A stretch of DNA of 64,000 nucleotides from Nitrospirales bacterium. GTDB lineage: Bacteria; Nitrospirota; Nitrospiria; Nitrospirales; UBA8639. Below, piece by piece: positions 1 to 12,298 of this stretch. The stretch covers positions 1 through 64,000 of the forward strand of contig JAJDBP010000036.1 of the NCBI GenBank assembly GCA_029261295.1, read 5' to 3'. Every line of letters starts with the position of its first letter. The first letter of the stretch is position 1. The translations under genes and the position numbers were made by a program. The notes below the pieces were generated by a model that saw only the letters and a program-made list of their open reading frames with translations, was not told where the DNA came from and searched no databases.

Positions 1-94
1 CGGGCATTGTTTGAGCGGAGCGAGTTTGCCCGCCGCCGGGGTTGGCAAACCGCGAGGGCACCCGAAGGGCCATGCCACGGCCAACATGGTTTTG

Positions 95-120
95 CCGACT
101 TTTCCCGAAAGAAAAGTCGG
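95..120. repeat. Perfect hairpin in an intergenic repeat
   Basis: The arms CCGACTTTTC (95-104) and GAAAAGTCGG (111-120) pair perfectly around a 6-base loop. The flanking 1-150 is G+C-rich, unlike the genes around it, and shows no convincing reading frame. It looks like a dispersed intergenic repeat of the kind found in many bacterial genomes. The T tract inside the arm is too short and badly placed for a standard terminator. Confidence 0.5.
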
Positions 121-261
121 TCGGCTGCCGGGCCGAAACCCCGCATCTAAATAGCTCCAGAAGAAAAAAGAGAAATTAATAGCTAACGGTGTTCCCTGAA
201 CAGATCATTCCTGCGTAGGCGAGAATCCAGAATATGAAACGGAGGAAAAGCATAAAGATAG

Positions 262-285
262 ATACCCGCTAAGAACTGCGGGTAT
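262..285. repeat. REP-like inverted repeat
   Basis: ATACCCGC (262-269) pairs with GCGGGTAT (278-285). The preceding phrase around 206-232 (CATTCCTGCGTAGGCGAGAA and on) resembles the widespread REP-type intergenic sequence with alternating 'good/bad' arms. It lies just past the 3' end of ligA. No T run follows, so I call it a repeat and not a terminator. Confidence 0.45.
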
Positions 286-309
286 GACGACTCAGGATAG
301 GAAACATTC

Positions 310-2367
<2,058 letters not shown>

Positions 2368-4263
2368 TTATTCACGAATAAATCGAGCGGCATAACTTCG
2401 GATTTCATGACCGTTTAATACATGAAAGTGACGTAGTCGGGCAACCGTCTGCCCAGAAAACCTATGAAGCGGTAAGGGTACGAGTTTCTTGCCATATTTT
2501 CGTGCGATGTTTCGCCAGGCAGCTTTCAGGGGAACGGGGGAGACGATGGCGACATGAGTTTCATGTGAATGAAAACAGGCGCCTGCCAACAACCGTTCCT
2601 CTAAGGTTGTGGTGAACTGAAAACGGGGATTTTCCCAAATATCTGGAATGGGGCGAGGTGGATATAAAAACATCGTTCCCCCATATAGTGCCTGCCCGAT
2701 CCCTGGCCCAATCATATGAGTCGAAAAAGGTGTGGCATAAAAACATAAGGTCGATTCTTCCTGATGCTCAGCAAACCAGGTTGTTCGCCATGTATACACA
2801 TTAGGATCTGAGGGAACTTCAAAGAGAAAAACCAACACTTCAATGGTGCCTCTAACTGGAGGAGTGACTTTGACTTGTAGGTCAAAGACGGAATGCGACG
2901 GTTTCGTCGCCCATTGGCGAAGAGTTTCTCGAAGATCAATCCCATCTTCCAACGAGGTGCTGAATTGCTCGATTCTCGCCAGATCCGCCCCAAGAATTTG
3001 TTTGCTTTGTTGCCGAACATGCGACGCAAAGGACTCAATGCGCAGGTCTTCAGGCGGCCAGGAACATTGTTGAAAGGGGTTCCATTGATGGGCCCAAGAT
3101 TGTGTGTGCTGAATAGGTGCTTGAGGACGTAAGGTGAGGCTTCTCCAGGCTTGCGGATCGCCTTGCAAACGATTGCGGGCTGGCAAAATATCCCCTTCCG
3201 GATCCTGCAATTCACCAATTCCCATTGTGGCCATTGGTGTCATGGTCAACTGTATTGCGTCTGGTTGGTAGTCATAGGTTTTTGCTGTTTCCAACAACAT
3301 CAAAGCAAAAGCATCGCCTGCCATTTGTTGGGCAGCATGAACAAGAGTAAACAAATCAGGCGTCAGACGATGCTCAAGAAGCGTTCGGTTTCGAACATAA
3401 TGAAAATACCGTTGTAATAATTGAGGGGTAATCCAATTCGCTTCCTGCACGACTGAGGGCGAACGAGAGGCCAGCCAGCGGGATCGGGCTTCCAGCACTA
3501 ATTCTTTTATGCCATCAATAGACAGATGTGTGTCAGCCCTCGCCTCCTCTCTGCGTTGTTCATATAGTTGCGTAACAAAGGGTAATTCCCCCAGGAGGAA
3601 ATAAAGCGAACGTTGCTCAACATTCCACCGCGCAGGACGTCCACTTGGGCGGTCTGGTGCTACATAGGGTAATCGATCGTGATAGGCTTGCCGAACCCAG
3701 GGCCAATCCATGAGTGGGCAAAGGCACAAAATGTTTCGGTAGTCCAATTCCAATTCATGTAACCGGAAGGCCATCCAGGCAATACGGGTTTGTCGCTGGC
3801 TCGCTGCTTCTGGCGCGGGAAAAAATGGAATGGAGGCGGCAGAAAACTTGCTCAGTGGGATAGACTTCAACACATAGGGATCAGGACCTACCCAAGAGGT
3901 TGAGTGGAAAATGCCCACTTCACGATCAACATAAGCACGGTCGATGCTTTCCCCCATGGCCACTCGAATTCCCATGATCACCGGTTGGCAAGGATCTACG
4001 GGCACATAGGAACAAGTTGAATCTCCGTCCGCCTGCGGTTCGGGACAAACGACTAGACTGATGATTGGGAGGGCCGCAACTCCCTCCTCCACCAGAGATT
4101 CAACAGATGGAGGCAAAGGCACGGCAAGACAATCGACTTCCTGGGAAACCATGAGGTCTCGCACGGTCTGAGCCATATCTCCACTACCATGGGCGATAGG
4201 CAAAATCTGAATCTTCGGAGACAGAGTAAATATCGTATCGGATGGCGAAGCAGCCTGAGACAT
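2368..4263 (-). CDS. Large conserved-looking protein of unknown function, partner of MoxR ATPase
   Basis: A 631-residue soluble protein with no signal peptide or membrane segment. I do not recognise it with confidence. The N-terminal part (ILPIAHGSGDMAQTVRDL, then a stretch about proteins or values handled as a list) and an R..WMAFRLHELELDY segment near residue 170 distantly recall TraB/ChaN-like or DUF5682-type proteins, which are often encoded next to MoxR ATPases. That likeness is an impression, not an alignment. The C-terminal third is rich in aromatic residues and histidines. It lies 87 bp after the ATPase gene and 36 bp before ligA on the same strand, so it is probably co-transcribed with the ATPase. 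Confidence 0.8.
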   Translation of the reverse strand: MSQAASPSDTIFTLSPKIQILPIAHGSGDMAQTVRDLMVSQEVDCLAVPLPPSVESLVEEGVAALPIISLVVCPEPQADGDSTCSYVPVDPCQPVIMGIRVAMGESIDRAYVDREVGIFHSTSWVGPDPYVLKSIPLSKFSAASIPFFPAPEAASQRQTRIAWMAFRLHELELDYRNILCLCPLMDWPWVRQAYHDRLPYVAPDRPSGRPARWNVEQRSLYFLLGELPFVTQLYEQRREEARADTHLSIDGIKELVLEARSRWLASRSPSVVQEANWITPQLLQRYFHYVRNRTLLEHRLTPDLFTLVHAAQQMAGDAFALMLLETAKTYDYQPDAIQLTMTPMATMGIGELQDPEGDILPARNRLQGDPQAWRSLTLRPQAPIQHTQSWAHQWNPFQQCSWPPEDLRIESFASHVRQQSKQILGADLARIEQFSTSLEDGIDLRETLRQWATKPSHSVFDLQVKVTPPVRGTIEVLVFLFEVPSDPNVYTWRTTWFAEHQEESTLCFYATPFSTHMIGPGIGQALYGGTMFLYPPRPIPDIWENPRFQFTTTLEERLLAGACFHSHETHVAIVSPVPLKAAWRNIARKYGKKLVPLPLHRFSGQTVARLRHFHVLNGHEIRSYAARFIRE

Positions 4264-4350
4264 AATGTGAATCAGTTCAAAAGTTGTGAACCCGCTTTAC
4301 ACATAAAATGGGATCTAGAGGAAACGCTGCTATTTGGAACGAGTTAACTC

Positions 4351-5307
4351 TTAATGATCTGGGTGAAGCGGAGAATCTTCATCAAAAAAGAAATCCCCTA
4401 GACCTTTGGGCAGGCCTTGTCCACCTAAGGCATGGGAACGACGCTTGGCTAACCCATCAAGATCCAGGGCATCCTCACCTAAGACATTAATAAGAGCTTC
4501 ACGCCAAGCGACATCCCGTGCCAAGGGATGTTGAGGATCTTGCGCCATACGCTTCAATGCATATTGGACCATATGAATGCCATCACGCACAGAAAATGAG
4601 AGATCAAGCTGATGGGATTTTTGGAGAAAATCAACGGTAAGGTTCAAAAGGTCTTCAGGCGCAAAAGGTAAATGATAGTGCAAAATTGCCAACTCATGAT
4701 CTTTGGAGGGGAACTCCACCTTTAAGGTAGGCTGTAACCGAGATAAGATGTAATCTGGGACTTCGTAGGTGGAGGCGTCTTCATTCATGGTGACACAACA
4801 CCGAAAGGCCTCATGTGCCTCAATTTGAATCCCAGCGACGACTGATTCAACTAACCGTCGATGATCAAGTAAGGATGCAAGGGAGGCCCAGCTTTTTTCA
4901 TTCATTCGATTGCCTTCATCAAGTAGGCAAATATTTCCCGTTAGCATCGCCGTCACTAATGGCGACGCTTGATAGATAATCGTTCCACTTTCGGCTATCA
5001 CCGGTGAAACCAGTAGATCGTCAGGCCGAGTGTCGGAAGTACATTGATAAATGTAGAGGTCTTGTTTTCGTTGTTGAGTAGCTGCCATGGCCAAGGTCGT
5101 CTTCCCTACTCCTGGCTGGCCCACGATACGTGGAGACAGAGGCGAATCTTTTTCATCAATCACCAACCAACAGGCAAGTAATTGGCGCAAAATTTCATGA
5201 TCGCCAATCCATTGTTGCCGAAGGGTGACAGGGCGGGCTAAACGAAGAGAAACTTGGCCAACTTGAAATGATTCAGAATTAGAGGATAAAGAATTGTTCT
5301 CTAGCAT
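4351..5307 (-). CDS. MoxR-type AAA+ ATPase
   Basis: A 318-residue AAA+ ATPase. It has a Walker A motif GQPGVGKTT near residue 60 and a Walker B motif [11 protein letters not shown], where MoxR proteins carry DE followed by N(R). The region after it ([11 protein letters not shown]...) corresponds to sensor 1. MoxR ATPases act as chaperones that assemble or activate partner proteins, usually encoded next door. Here the neighbour is the 631-residue unknown protein, and the usual von Willebrand A partner is absent. I chose the ATG at 5307 because an upstream extension to 5406 has low-quality sequence and overlaps the divergent gene's leader. Confidence 0.88.
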   Translation of the reverse strand: MLENNSLSSNSESFQVGQVSLRLARPVTLRQQWIGDHEILRQLLACWLVIDEKDSPLSPRIVGQPGVGKTTLAMAATQQRKQDLYIYQCTSDTRPDDLLVSPVIAESGTIIYQASPLVTAMLTGNICLLDEGNRMNEKSWASLASLLDHRRLVESVVAGIQIEAHEAFRCCVTMNEDASTYEVPDYILSRLQPTLKVEFPSKDHELAILHYHLPFAPEDLLNLTVDFLQKSHQLDLSFSVRDGIHMVQYALKRMAQDPQHPLARDVAWREALINVLGEDALDLDGLAKRRSHALGGQGLPKGLGDFFFDEDSPLHPDH

Positions 5308-5533
5308 AGTCGGAAGGCAAACTATCACAACAATTTTTCGAGGGTCAATGAACAAGAAAGAGGTGCTCCAAGTTCTGGCCGAAACTTCAGAGAAGAGGTT
5401 TGACATTACTCAAATTCCGAATTATTCTGTAAGTGAAGATGACTGGATGCCTTTTGTATCTATCTTTTTGTTACGAAAGAAGTTTCTGACAAGAGGATCA
5501 CCGATGAAACTCAATGGAGGAGGAATACGCAAC

Positions 5534-6196
5534 ATGACCCAATTCACGTTAAAGGGAGTCCCCAGAGATCCCCAACCCTCAAGTCGACTGTATTCTTATG
5601 GGAAATTTATCGCTGGAATACTCGTGGTTGGCGGCTTACTGACTGGATGTGTCAGCACGGAAAAATATGAAGCAGAAAAAGCCCGTGCACTGAACTTTCA
5701 GCGACTGTTGGCTCAGGAAGAAAAACGAACCGGGGAACTCAACGTCAAATACCAAGATACTCAACGGAAACTTGGATCACTTGAATCTCAAGGTCGTGAT
5801 TTGAATGCGGAATTAGAAGCACTCCGCGAACAACTCAATCGTTCCCATGACGAGCTTTCCAGAGTAAGAGATGGTGGCATGGCTAAAAGTGATGATTTGA
5901 AACTAGCGGAACCTTCTATTTCAGAATTCGGATTAGATGACTTGGACTTTAAGGATTCCGACCTTGCAAAATTAGAGTCTGATTTAGATCTGGATAGTAA
6001 TGACACCTCTCTAGATTCTATGCCTGAACCCACAAGTGTCGCCATGAGTGATGGCGGTTTCCATACCGTCACAAAAGGCGAAACCCTTTATCGTCTTTCA
6101 AAGCAATACGATGTCACGGTTGATGATTTAAAAGCCTGGAATAATTTGGTCGACAATACCATCCACGTCGGGCAACAACTCGTAGTGAGTCAATAG
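5534..6196 (+). CDS. LysM-domain lipoprotein with coiled coil
   Basis: An exported, probably peptidoglycan-binding lipoprotein of 220 residues. A hydrophobic segment ends in the lipobox LLTGC near residue 38. After it come a charged coiled-coil region (about 45-115), an acidic low-complexity linker rich in D, S and L, and a C-terminal LysM domain (FHTVTKGETLYRLSKQYDVT...). LysM binds N-acetylglucosamine in cell-wall glycan. The ATG at 5534 follows AGGAGG by 10 bases. An in-frame ATG at 5504, also with a purine-rich site, is possible and would lengthen the signal peptide. The gene is divergent from the MoxR operon and is followed by a hairpin terminator. Confidence 0.88.
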   Translation: MTQFTLKGVPRDPQPSSRLYSYGKFIAGILVVGGLLTGCVSTEKYEAEKARALNFQRLLAQEEKRTGELNVKYQDTQRKLGSLESQGRDLNAELEALREQLNRSHDELSRVRDGGMAKSDDLKLAEPSISEFGLDDLDFKDSDLAKLESDLDLDSNDTSLDSMPEPTSVAMSDGGFHTVTKGETLYRLSKQYDVTVDDLKAWNNLVDNTIHVGQQLVVSQ

Positions 6197-6218
6197 TCAA
6201 CTCACGGCTCCTCATTTT

Positions 6219-6266
6219 AAAAGGCTAGAATTCCTTGGAATCGTTTCCATGGGGTTCTAGCCTTTT
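6219..6266 (+). terminator. Intrinsic terminator after the LysM lipoprotein gene
   Basis: AAAAGGCTAGAA (6219-6230) pairs with TTCTAGCCTTTT (6255-6266), followed by a T/C-rich tract. It lies 22 bp past the stop codon and separates this gene from the trp operon. Confidence 0.75.
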
Positions 6267-6337
6267 CTCTTTCCTTTACCTAGCGCAGAACCCCCAATTC
6301 GTTGACACCCTATAGGGTCTATGGTACCGTCGAAACC

Positions 6338-7834
6338 ATGAAAAATGCTTATTATTCAGTGGGTTTTGACGATTTCTGTGGCTTATCCAACCAAGGAAAT
6401 TTGATCCCCATTTACCGCGAAATTTTAGCAGATTTTGATACTCCGGTTTCGGCATTCTCAAAAATTAATATGGGTCCTCATGCCTTTTTATTTGAAAGTA
6501 TTGAAGGCGGTGAAAATTGGGCACGGTATTCTTTTCTGGGGAGCCAACCATCTAAGGTTTTTTGGGAACACGAGGGTGAAGTCATTACCCAGCAAGGTCG
6601 TAAGCGAACCCGAGTCCCATTAAAATCTAATCCCCTAGACCATATTCAGGAGGCGATGGCTGAATATCAGCCGGTTTCTGTTCCAGGATTGCCTCGATTT
6701 GTAGGGGGAGCAGTCGGATTCTTAGCCTATGACGTGGTTCGGTCATTTGAATTTATTCCCTCATATCCAAAAGATGAACCGAAGACCCCTCTTTTTGCTT
6801 TTTGTATCACCGACACACTTTTGATTTTTGATAATGTGGCTCATACCATTAAGGTGGTAGCCAATGCCCATATTCTTTCGAATAAAAAGACAGATCTTCG
6901 GCGGACCTACCAAACGGCTATTGGAAAAATCGAATCGATTATTACCAAGTTACACACGTCACGGAGAAAACCTTCTTCACCTACACGGCGTGTGCCTCTC
7001 AAATTTCAGTCAAACATGACGGCTCCAGAATTTGAAAAAATGGTGCTTCGTACGAAGGAATATATTCAGGCAGGCGATATCATCCAAGGCGTGATGTCAC
7101 AAAGATGGCAAACCACTATTCGAACAAATCCACTAGAAATTTATCGAGCCTTACGTGTCATCAACCCGTCACCTTATATGTTTTACCTTCGCATCGCAGG
7201 CACGGAATTGATTGGAGCGTCACCAGAAGTTTTGGTGCGCTGTGAAGATGGGAAGATTGTCGTACGACCGATAGCTGGGACGAGACCACGTGGGCAAACT
7301 CCTGAGGAGGATGACAAGCTAAAGGCCAACCTTCTAGCTGATCAAAAAGAAATCGCCGAACATGTCATGCTTGTGGATTTGGGACGGAACGATGTCGGGC
7401 GTGTGGCGAAGACCGGAACCGTCCAGGTGGAACGCTTTATGAACGTCGAACGATATTCTCATGTCATGCATATTGTTTCGCAGGTCACGGGTGATTTAAA
7501 TCCTGCCTATTCGGCCTATGATGTCATGAAGGCGTGTTTCCCTGCTGGAACCCTTTCTGGAGCGCCAAAAATACGAGCTATGCAAATCATTGAAGAATTA
7601 GAGCCAACTCGTCGCGGACCTTATGGGGGAGCTGTGGGATATTTCAGCTTTTCAGGGAATATGGATACCTGTATCAATATTCGAACCGTCGTCGCCCAAG
7701 GAAAGAAAGCGTATATTCAGGCCGGAGCAGGCATTGTGGCTGACTCCGATCCCACACGTGAATACGAAGAAACACAAAACAAAGCAGGAGCCATGATGCG
7801 AGCCCTGGAGATGGCCGAGCAAGGCTTAATGTAA
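6338..7834 (+). CDS. trpE: Anthranilate synthase component I
   Basis: Makes anthranilate from chorismate, using ammonia delivered by TrpG; this is the first committed step of tryptophan synthesis. The 498-residue protein has the N-terminal tryptophan-binding motif F-E-S-I-E-G-G (feedback-site family motif LLES) and a complete C-terminal chorismate-binding domain (RPIAGTRPRG, LVDLGRNDVGRV, GTLSGAPKIRAMQ). I chose the ATG at 6338; an upstream TTG at 6302 is unlikely. First gene of the trp operon E-G-D-C-F-B-A. I saw no leader peptide with tandem Trp codons, so control is probably by enzyme feedback, with any transcriptional control unresolved. Confidence 0.97.
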   Translation: MKNAYYSVGFDDFCGLSNQGNLIPIYREILADFDTPVSAFSKINMGPHAFLFESIEGGENWARYSFLGSQPSKVFWEHEGEVITQQGRKRTRVPLKSNPLDHIQEAMAEYQPVSVPGLPRFVGGAVGFLAYDVVRSFEFIPSYPKDEPKTPLFAFCITDTLLIFDNVAHTIKVVANAHILSNKKTDLRRTYQTAIGKIESIITKLHTSRRKPSSPTRRVPLKFQSNMTAPEFEKMVLRTKEYIQAGDIIQGVMSQRWQTTIRTNPLEIYRALRVINPSPYMFYLRIAGTELIGASPEVLVRCEDGKIVVRPIAGTRPRGQTPEEDDKLKANLLADQKEIAEHVMLVDLGRNDVGRVAKTGTVQVERFMNVERYSHVMHIVSQVTGDLNPAYSAYDVMKACFPAGTLSGAPKIRAMQIIEELEPTRRGPYGGAVGYFSFSGNMDTCINIRTVVAQGKKAYIQAGAGIVADSDPTREYEETQNKAGAMMRALEMAEQGLM

Positions 7835-7872
7835 TTGAGGATTGTGAGCGGAACTGGCATTAGGATTTCCTT

Positions 7873-8460
7873 ATGATATTAGTGATCGACAATTACGATT
7901 CATTTACCTATAACCTGGTCCAATATTTAGGTGAACTAGGAGCTGACGTACAAGTTATTCGAAACGATAAGGTAACAAATGAGGAGATTGAGCGGTTGGC
8001 TCCTGCCCAAATGATGATTTCTCCAGGGCCATGTACTCCCAAAGAGGCTGGGATTTCCGTTGACGCCATTTTACGTTTTGCAGGCACGCTCCCCTTATTT
8101 GGCGTGTGTTTGGGGCATCAGTCATTAGCCTATGCCTTCGGTGGTCAAATAGTACAAGCTGGCCGTCTCATGCATGGCAAAACATCAATGGTACACCATG
8201 ATGGGAAAACCCTCTTCAAAGGTCTGCCGAATCCATTTGAAGCAACACGGTATCATTCTCTCATCGTAAAACGTGAGACCCTGCCAACAGACTTTGAAAT
8301 ATCAGCCGAAACCGTCGAAGGGGAAATTATGGGGCTACGCCATCTACCTACTGGGGCTGAAGGGGTGCAGTTCCATCCTGAATCCATTCTGACGACATCC
8401 GGGATTGATCTCTTGAAAAACTTTTTAGCATTTCCCGCGCCCTCTTCTACGCTTTCATAG
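7873..8460 (+). CDS. trpG: Anthranilate synthase component II, glutamine amidotransferase
   Basis: A class I glutamine amidotransferase of 195 residues that supplies ammonia to TrpE. The nucleophile cysteine lies in GVCLGHQ (C79), and the catalytic His/Glu pair lies in VQFHPES near the C-terminus. The oxyanion-strand motif SPGPCTP is present. It starts 38 bp after trpE. TrpG of this family can double as PabA for folate synthesis; no pabB was seen in the window. Confidence 0.96.
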   Translation: MILVIDNYDSFTYNLVQYLGELGADVQVIRNDKVTNEEIERLAPAQMMISPGPCTPKEAGISVDAILRFAGTLPLFGVCLGHQSLAYAFGGQIVQAGRLMHGKTSMVHHDGKTLFKGLPNPFEATRYHSLIVKRETLPTDFEISAETVEGEIMGLRHLPTGAEGVQFHPESILTTSGIDLLKNFLAFPAPSSTLS

Positions 8461-8497
8461 CTCAATCCGATACTGTTGTCATTGAGGAAAAACGTTC

Positions 8498-9523
8498 ATG
8501 CCTGGATTAAAAGAATATATTGCCAAATTCCCCGATCACATAGACCTAACCGAAAAAGAGGCTGAAGAAGCCATGCGAGAAATTATGCATGGACACGCCA
8601 CGGATGCTCAGATCGCGGCATATTTAATGGGTTTACGCATGAAAGGTGAAACCATTGAAGAAATAACCGGTTCGGTACGGGCAATGCGAGAACTGGCTAT
8701 ACGTGTTCCAATTAGCAACTCACAAGTGGTTGATACTTGCGGAACAGGCGGAGATAAAAGTCAAACGTTTAATATCAGTACCGCAGCCGCATTTATTGTG
8801 GCCGGGGCAGGCATTACGGTAGCGAAGCATGGCAACCGATCCGTTTCGTCCCGTTCAGGAAGTGCCGATGTCCTCTCAGCTCTTGGCGTAAATATTGATC
8901 TTCCACCACAAAAAGTTGGGGACTGCATTAATGAAATTGGCATAGGTTTTTTATTTGCCCCTCTCTACCATGGTGCTATGAAACATTGCGCGAAACCTCG
9001 CACAGAAATGGGTATTCGAACCTTAATGAATATCATGGGCCCCCTGTCCAATCCTGCAGGTGCCTCCATTCAAGTCCTGGGAGTCTACGACAGCAAGCTG
9101 ACCGAAAAGTTAGCCCAAGTCCTGATGCGGCTAGGCACTCAGCATTGTTTTGTCTTACATGGAATGGATGGATTAGACGAAATCTCTCTCACAGGGCCCA
9201 CTGCGATTTCTGAAGGAAAGAAAGGACGCGTGGCGAGTTATGTCGTTCGCCCAGAAGATTTTGGGCTTCAACCTGTTTCTCCCAAAGAACTCTTGGGTGG
9301 CACCCCCAAAGATAATGCCAAAATCATTCAGGATATTTTTCGAGGAACTCCGGGTCCTAAACGCGATATTATCTTAATGAATGCCGCACCAGCGCTCGTC
9401 GCTTGCCAAAAAGCTCCTACCCTGAAAACGGCATTTGAAGAAGCCGGTCGCATCTTAGATAGTGGCGCACCATTTGAAAAACTAGAAAAACTCATTTTAT
9501 ATACCAAAGACCTGAAGACATGA
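8498..9523 (+). CDS. trpD: Anthranilate phosphoribosyltransferase
   Basis: Transfers phosphoribose from PRPP to anthranilate, the second step of the pathway. The 341-residue length is typical. The PRPP-binding glycine-rich loop is seen as DTCGTGGDKSQTFNIST, followed by KHGNRSVSSRSGSAD and a conserved GIRTLMNIMGPLSNPAG segment. It stands alone, not fused to trpG. Its last codon overlaps the trpC start (ATGA), a sign of translational coupling. Confidence 0.97.
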   Translation: MPGLKEYIAKFPDHIDLTEKEAEEAMREIMHGHATDAQIAAYLMGLRMKGETIEEITGSVRAMRELAIRVPISNSQVVDTCGTGGDKSQTFNISTAAAFIVAGAGITVAKHGNRSVSSRSGSADVLSALGVNIDLPPQKVGDCINEIGIGFLFAPLYHGAMKHCAKPRTEMGIRTLMNIMGPLSNPAGASIQVLGVYDSKLTEKLAQVLMRLGTQHCFVLHGMDGLDEISLTGPTAISEGKKGRVASYVVRPEDFGLQPVSPKELLGGTPKDNAKIIQDIFRGTPGPKRDIILMNAAPALVACQKAPTLKTAFEEAGRILDSGAPFEKLEKLILYTKDLKT

Positions 9524-10365
9524 TTCTTTCACGAATTTTAGACCATAAAAAATCAGAATTGCGCCGAAAACAAAGTCGGGGTTATTTGTCGAGCATGAAA
9601 ACCAGGATTGCCGACCAAACGGCTCCCTTAGGATTTATTCAAGCTTTGGAAACAGGAACATCATCGACAGCCCCCGCATTAATTGCGGAAGTCAAAAAAG
9701 CCTCCCCTAGTCAAGGCCTCATGCGCCCAGAATTTAAAGATCGATTTGATCCTGTCGATATTGCTACACAATATGAAAACGCTGGCGCTCATGCGCTTTC
9801 CGTATTGACCGATCAGGAATTCTTCCAAGGAAACTTGGAGTTTTTAACTTCAGTCAAAAAGGCCGTTCGTCTTCCCGCACTCAATAAAGAATTCATGGTG
9901 GGAGAGATACAATTTTATGAAGCCCGCGCCTACGGAGCTGATTGCGTGTTGTTGATCGTGGCCGGGTTAGATCGTATTCAGCTTGAAGATTTCTTTGTGC
10001 TTGCCACTGAACTCCACCTCGACGTTTTGATTGAAACCCACAACGAAAAAGAACTGGATACCGTACTGGAACGAGTGCCCCAAGCCACGTTGATCGGGAT
10101 TAATAACCGGGATCTCAAGACTTTTTCTACTGATTTGAATGTGACCGAACGGTTAGCTAAACGAATTCCATCTGACAAACTCATTGTCAGTGAAAGCGGC
10201 ATTCATAAACGTGATGATGTCGTGAGGATAGTCGAAGCAGGCGCCAAGGCGATGTTGATTGGGGAGTCTCTTCTTCGGGCTCAATCTATTGAAGTTAAAA
10301 TCAAGGAGTTGCTCCCCACAGCAATCACGTCCACTGAGGAACCCGCCGGAACTCGTTGGGTGTAA
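9520..10365 (+). CDS. trpC: Indole-3-glycerol phosphate synthase
   Basis: Closes the indole ring, converting carboxyphenylamino-deoxyribulose phosphate to indole-3-glycerol phosphate. The 281-residue TIM barrel shows the active-site lysine motif IAEVKKASPSQG, the NKEFMV lysine segment, the INNRDL strand and the phosphate-binding end SESGI...GESLL. The ATG overlaps the trpD stop by four bases. It is not fused to trpF. Confidence 0.97.
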   Translation: MILSRILDHKKSELRRKQSRGYLSSMKTRIADQTAPLGFIQALETGTSSTAPALIAEVKKASPSQGLMRPEFKDRFDPVDIATQYENAGAHALSVLTDQEFFQGNLEFLTSVKKAVRLPALNKEFMVGEIQFYEARAYGADCVLLIVAGLDRIQLEDFFVLATELHLDVLIETHNEKELDTVLERVPQATLIGINNRDLKTFSTDLNVTERLAKRIPSDKLIVSESGIHKRDDVVRIVEAGAKAMLIGESLLRAQSIEVKIKELLPTAITSTEEPAGTRWV

Positions 10366-10414
10366 TGGTTTCATTCTAACGGTCCTTCCATCCTACTCCG
10401 CCAAGTCGATCGCT

Positions 10415-11044
10415 ATGTCTATAAAAATAAAAATCTGTGGTATTACCAATCCGAATGATGCCGTGGCCGCCATAGAAGCTGGGGCCGACGCGTTAGGATT
10501 TGTGTTTTATGAAAAAAGCCCACGCTGTATTGAGCCGACTGTTGCTAAACGCATAATTTCTGCACTTCCGCCATTTATTCATTCCGTTGGAGTTTTCGTG
10601 AATCAAGAACAAGAGACAATCAGAAAAGTCTATGACGAATGTGGGCTGGCCTTTGCCCAATTACATGGTGATGAGACCCCGTTGTTTTGTGAAACCCTCG
10701 GCCGGCCTATTTTACGCGCCCTTCGTCTTCGTGATCGAGGTAGTTTGTTGGCGCTAGCGGAATATAAGGGCCGGGTGGGAGTCAGAGGATTTGTGGTGGA
10801 TGCCTTTTCCTCTGAAGCGTATGGCGGGACAGGGCAAACCGTTGACTGGTCTTTGGCTCGTGAAGTTGCCAAATCAGCTCCCATTCTCCTGGCTGGAGGT
10901 TTGACGCCGAATAATGTCCAGGAAGCCATTCGACAGGTTCAGCCATATGGGGTTGATGTGAGTAGCGGCGTTGAGGAAAGTTCTGGCAAAAAAGATCCCG
11001 AAAAGATTCGGCAGTTTGCCCATGCTGTTCGTCTTGAGTGTTAG
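10415..11044 (+). CDS. trpF: Phosphoribosylanthranilate isomerase
   Basis: Performs the Amadori rearrangement of phosphoribosylanthranilate. The 209-residue single-domain TIM barrel opens with the hallmark KICGIT, where the cysteine is the catalytic base, and has a catalytic aspartate in the VVDAFS strand and a C-terminal phosphate-binding GVDVSSGVE. The ATG at 10415 immediately precedes KIKICGIT, so the longer open frame upstream, which overlaps trpC, is not coding. Confidence 0.96.
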   Translation: MSIKIKICGITNPNDAVAAIEAGADALGFVFYEKSPRCIEPTVAKRIISALPPFIHSVGVFVNQEQETIRKVYDECGLAFAQLHGDETPLFCETLGRPILRALRLRDRGSLLALAEYKGRVGVRGFVVDAFSSEAYGGTGQTVDWSLAREVAKSAPILLAGGLTPNNVQEAIRQVQPYGVDVSSGVEESSGKKDPEKIRQFAHAVRLEC

Positions 11045-11101
11045 ACTCTTCGTCGCTATACTCTCCACTTTTTCAATTTTTAAGTCTTTTCGTTATTTTC
11101 T

Positions 11102-12295
11102 ATGGCAAATTGGCCAAACAAAAATGGGCGCTTTGGACAATTCGGGGGCATGTATGTACCCGAAACCCTCATGCCCGCCATCCATGAACTCGATCAAGCC
11201 TATCGCAAAATAAAATCTGACAAACAATTCCAACAAGAATTTAAAACCTGTTTGAAAGATTTTGTGGGTCGCCCTACTCCCCTGTATTTTGCCGAACGAC
11301 TGACCAAAACCCTTGGTGGCGCTAAAATTTATCTCAAACGTGAAGATCTTTGTCATACCGGTGCCCACAAGATCAATAACACGGTCGGCCAAGCCTTACT
11401 GACACGTCGGATGAAAAAGAAACGCGTCATTGCTGAAACGGGTGCAGGACAACATGGGGTTGCTGTAGCAACCGTGGCCGCTATGTTTGGATTAGAAGCC
11501 GAAATTTATATGGGAACAGAGGATATGGAACGCCAAGCGCTTAACGTCTTCCGAATGCGCCTGCTAGGATCAAAAGTGACAGGAGTGAACGCAGGAAGTC
11601 GAACCTTAAAAGATGCGATTAGCGAAGCCATGCGTGATTGGACGACCAATGTAGGTACCACTCATTACCTCTTGGGTTCCGTTTTGGGCGCCCACCCCTA
11701 TCCTATGATGATTCGTGACTTCCAAGCGGTCATTGGTAAAGAAGCAAGAAAACAAATTTTAACGCAAGCTGGACGACTCCCTCATTGCTTGGTGGCCTGT
11801 GTCGGCGGGGGCAGTAACAGCATGGGACTTTTTTATCCATTCATTAAGGACACGAAAGTCAAAATGGTAGGAGTCGAAGCTGGCGGGCATGGAATTGAAA
11901 GCGGGGAACATGCAGCCCGTTTTTCCGGAGGAAGACCGGGAGTCTTACATGGCACGATGACCTATTTACTCCAAGATCAAGATGGTCAAGTCAATCCTAC
12001 CCATTCTGTTTCAGCAGGCCTCGATTACCCTGCTGTTGGTCCAGAACATAGCTTTTATCATGACTCTGGACGCATTCACTATACTTCGGTCACTGATAAA
12101 GAGGCCTTGGAAGCTTTTGACTTGTTGTCTCAAGAAGAAGGCATTATCCCAGCACTTGAAAGTTCACATGCCGTTGCCGAAGTCGTCAAACTGGCTCCGA
12201 CCATGAAGAAAAATCAGATTCTCCTAATGAACCTTTCTGGCCGTGGGGACAAAGACGTACAACAGATCGCTCGCATGCGAGGAATCCCTTTATAG
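11102..12295 (+). CDS. trpB: Tryptophan synthase beta chain
   Basis: Condenses indole with serine to form tryptophan using pyridoxal phosphate. The 397-residue protein is a TrpB1-type enzyme: it opens with [15 protein letters not shown], has the PLP-lysine motif HTGAHKINN, the phosphate-binding GGGSNSMG loop and the C-terminal NLSGRGDKD. It would form the alpha2-beta2 complex with the TrpA encoded 80 bp downstream. Confidence 0.98.
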   Translation: MANWPNKNGRFGQFGGMYVPETLMPAIHELDQAYRKIKSDKQFQQEFKTCLKDFVGRPTPLYFAERLTKTLGGAKIYLKREDLCHTGAHKINNTVGQALLTRRMKKKRVIAETGAGQHGVAVATVAAMFGLEAEIYMGTEDMERQALNVFRMRLLGSKVTGVNAGSRTLKDAISEAMRDWTTNVGTTHYLLGSVLGAHPYPMMIRDFQAVIGKEARKQILTQAGRLPHCLVACVGGGSNSMGLFYPFIKDTKVKMVGVEAGGHGIESGEHAARFSGGRPGVLHGTMTYLLQDQDGQVNPTHSVSAGLDYPAVGPEHSFYHDSGRIHYTSVTDKEALEAFDLLSQEEGIIPALESSHAVAEVVKLAPTMKKNQILLMNLSGRGDKDVQQIARMRGIPL

Positions 12296-12298
12296 ATC

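Noticed and set aside
6302-6330. TTGACA before trpE as a promoter
   Set aside because: No good -10 at proper spacing, and the start codon would come about 10 bases after it.
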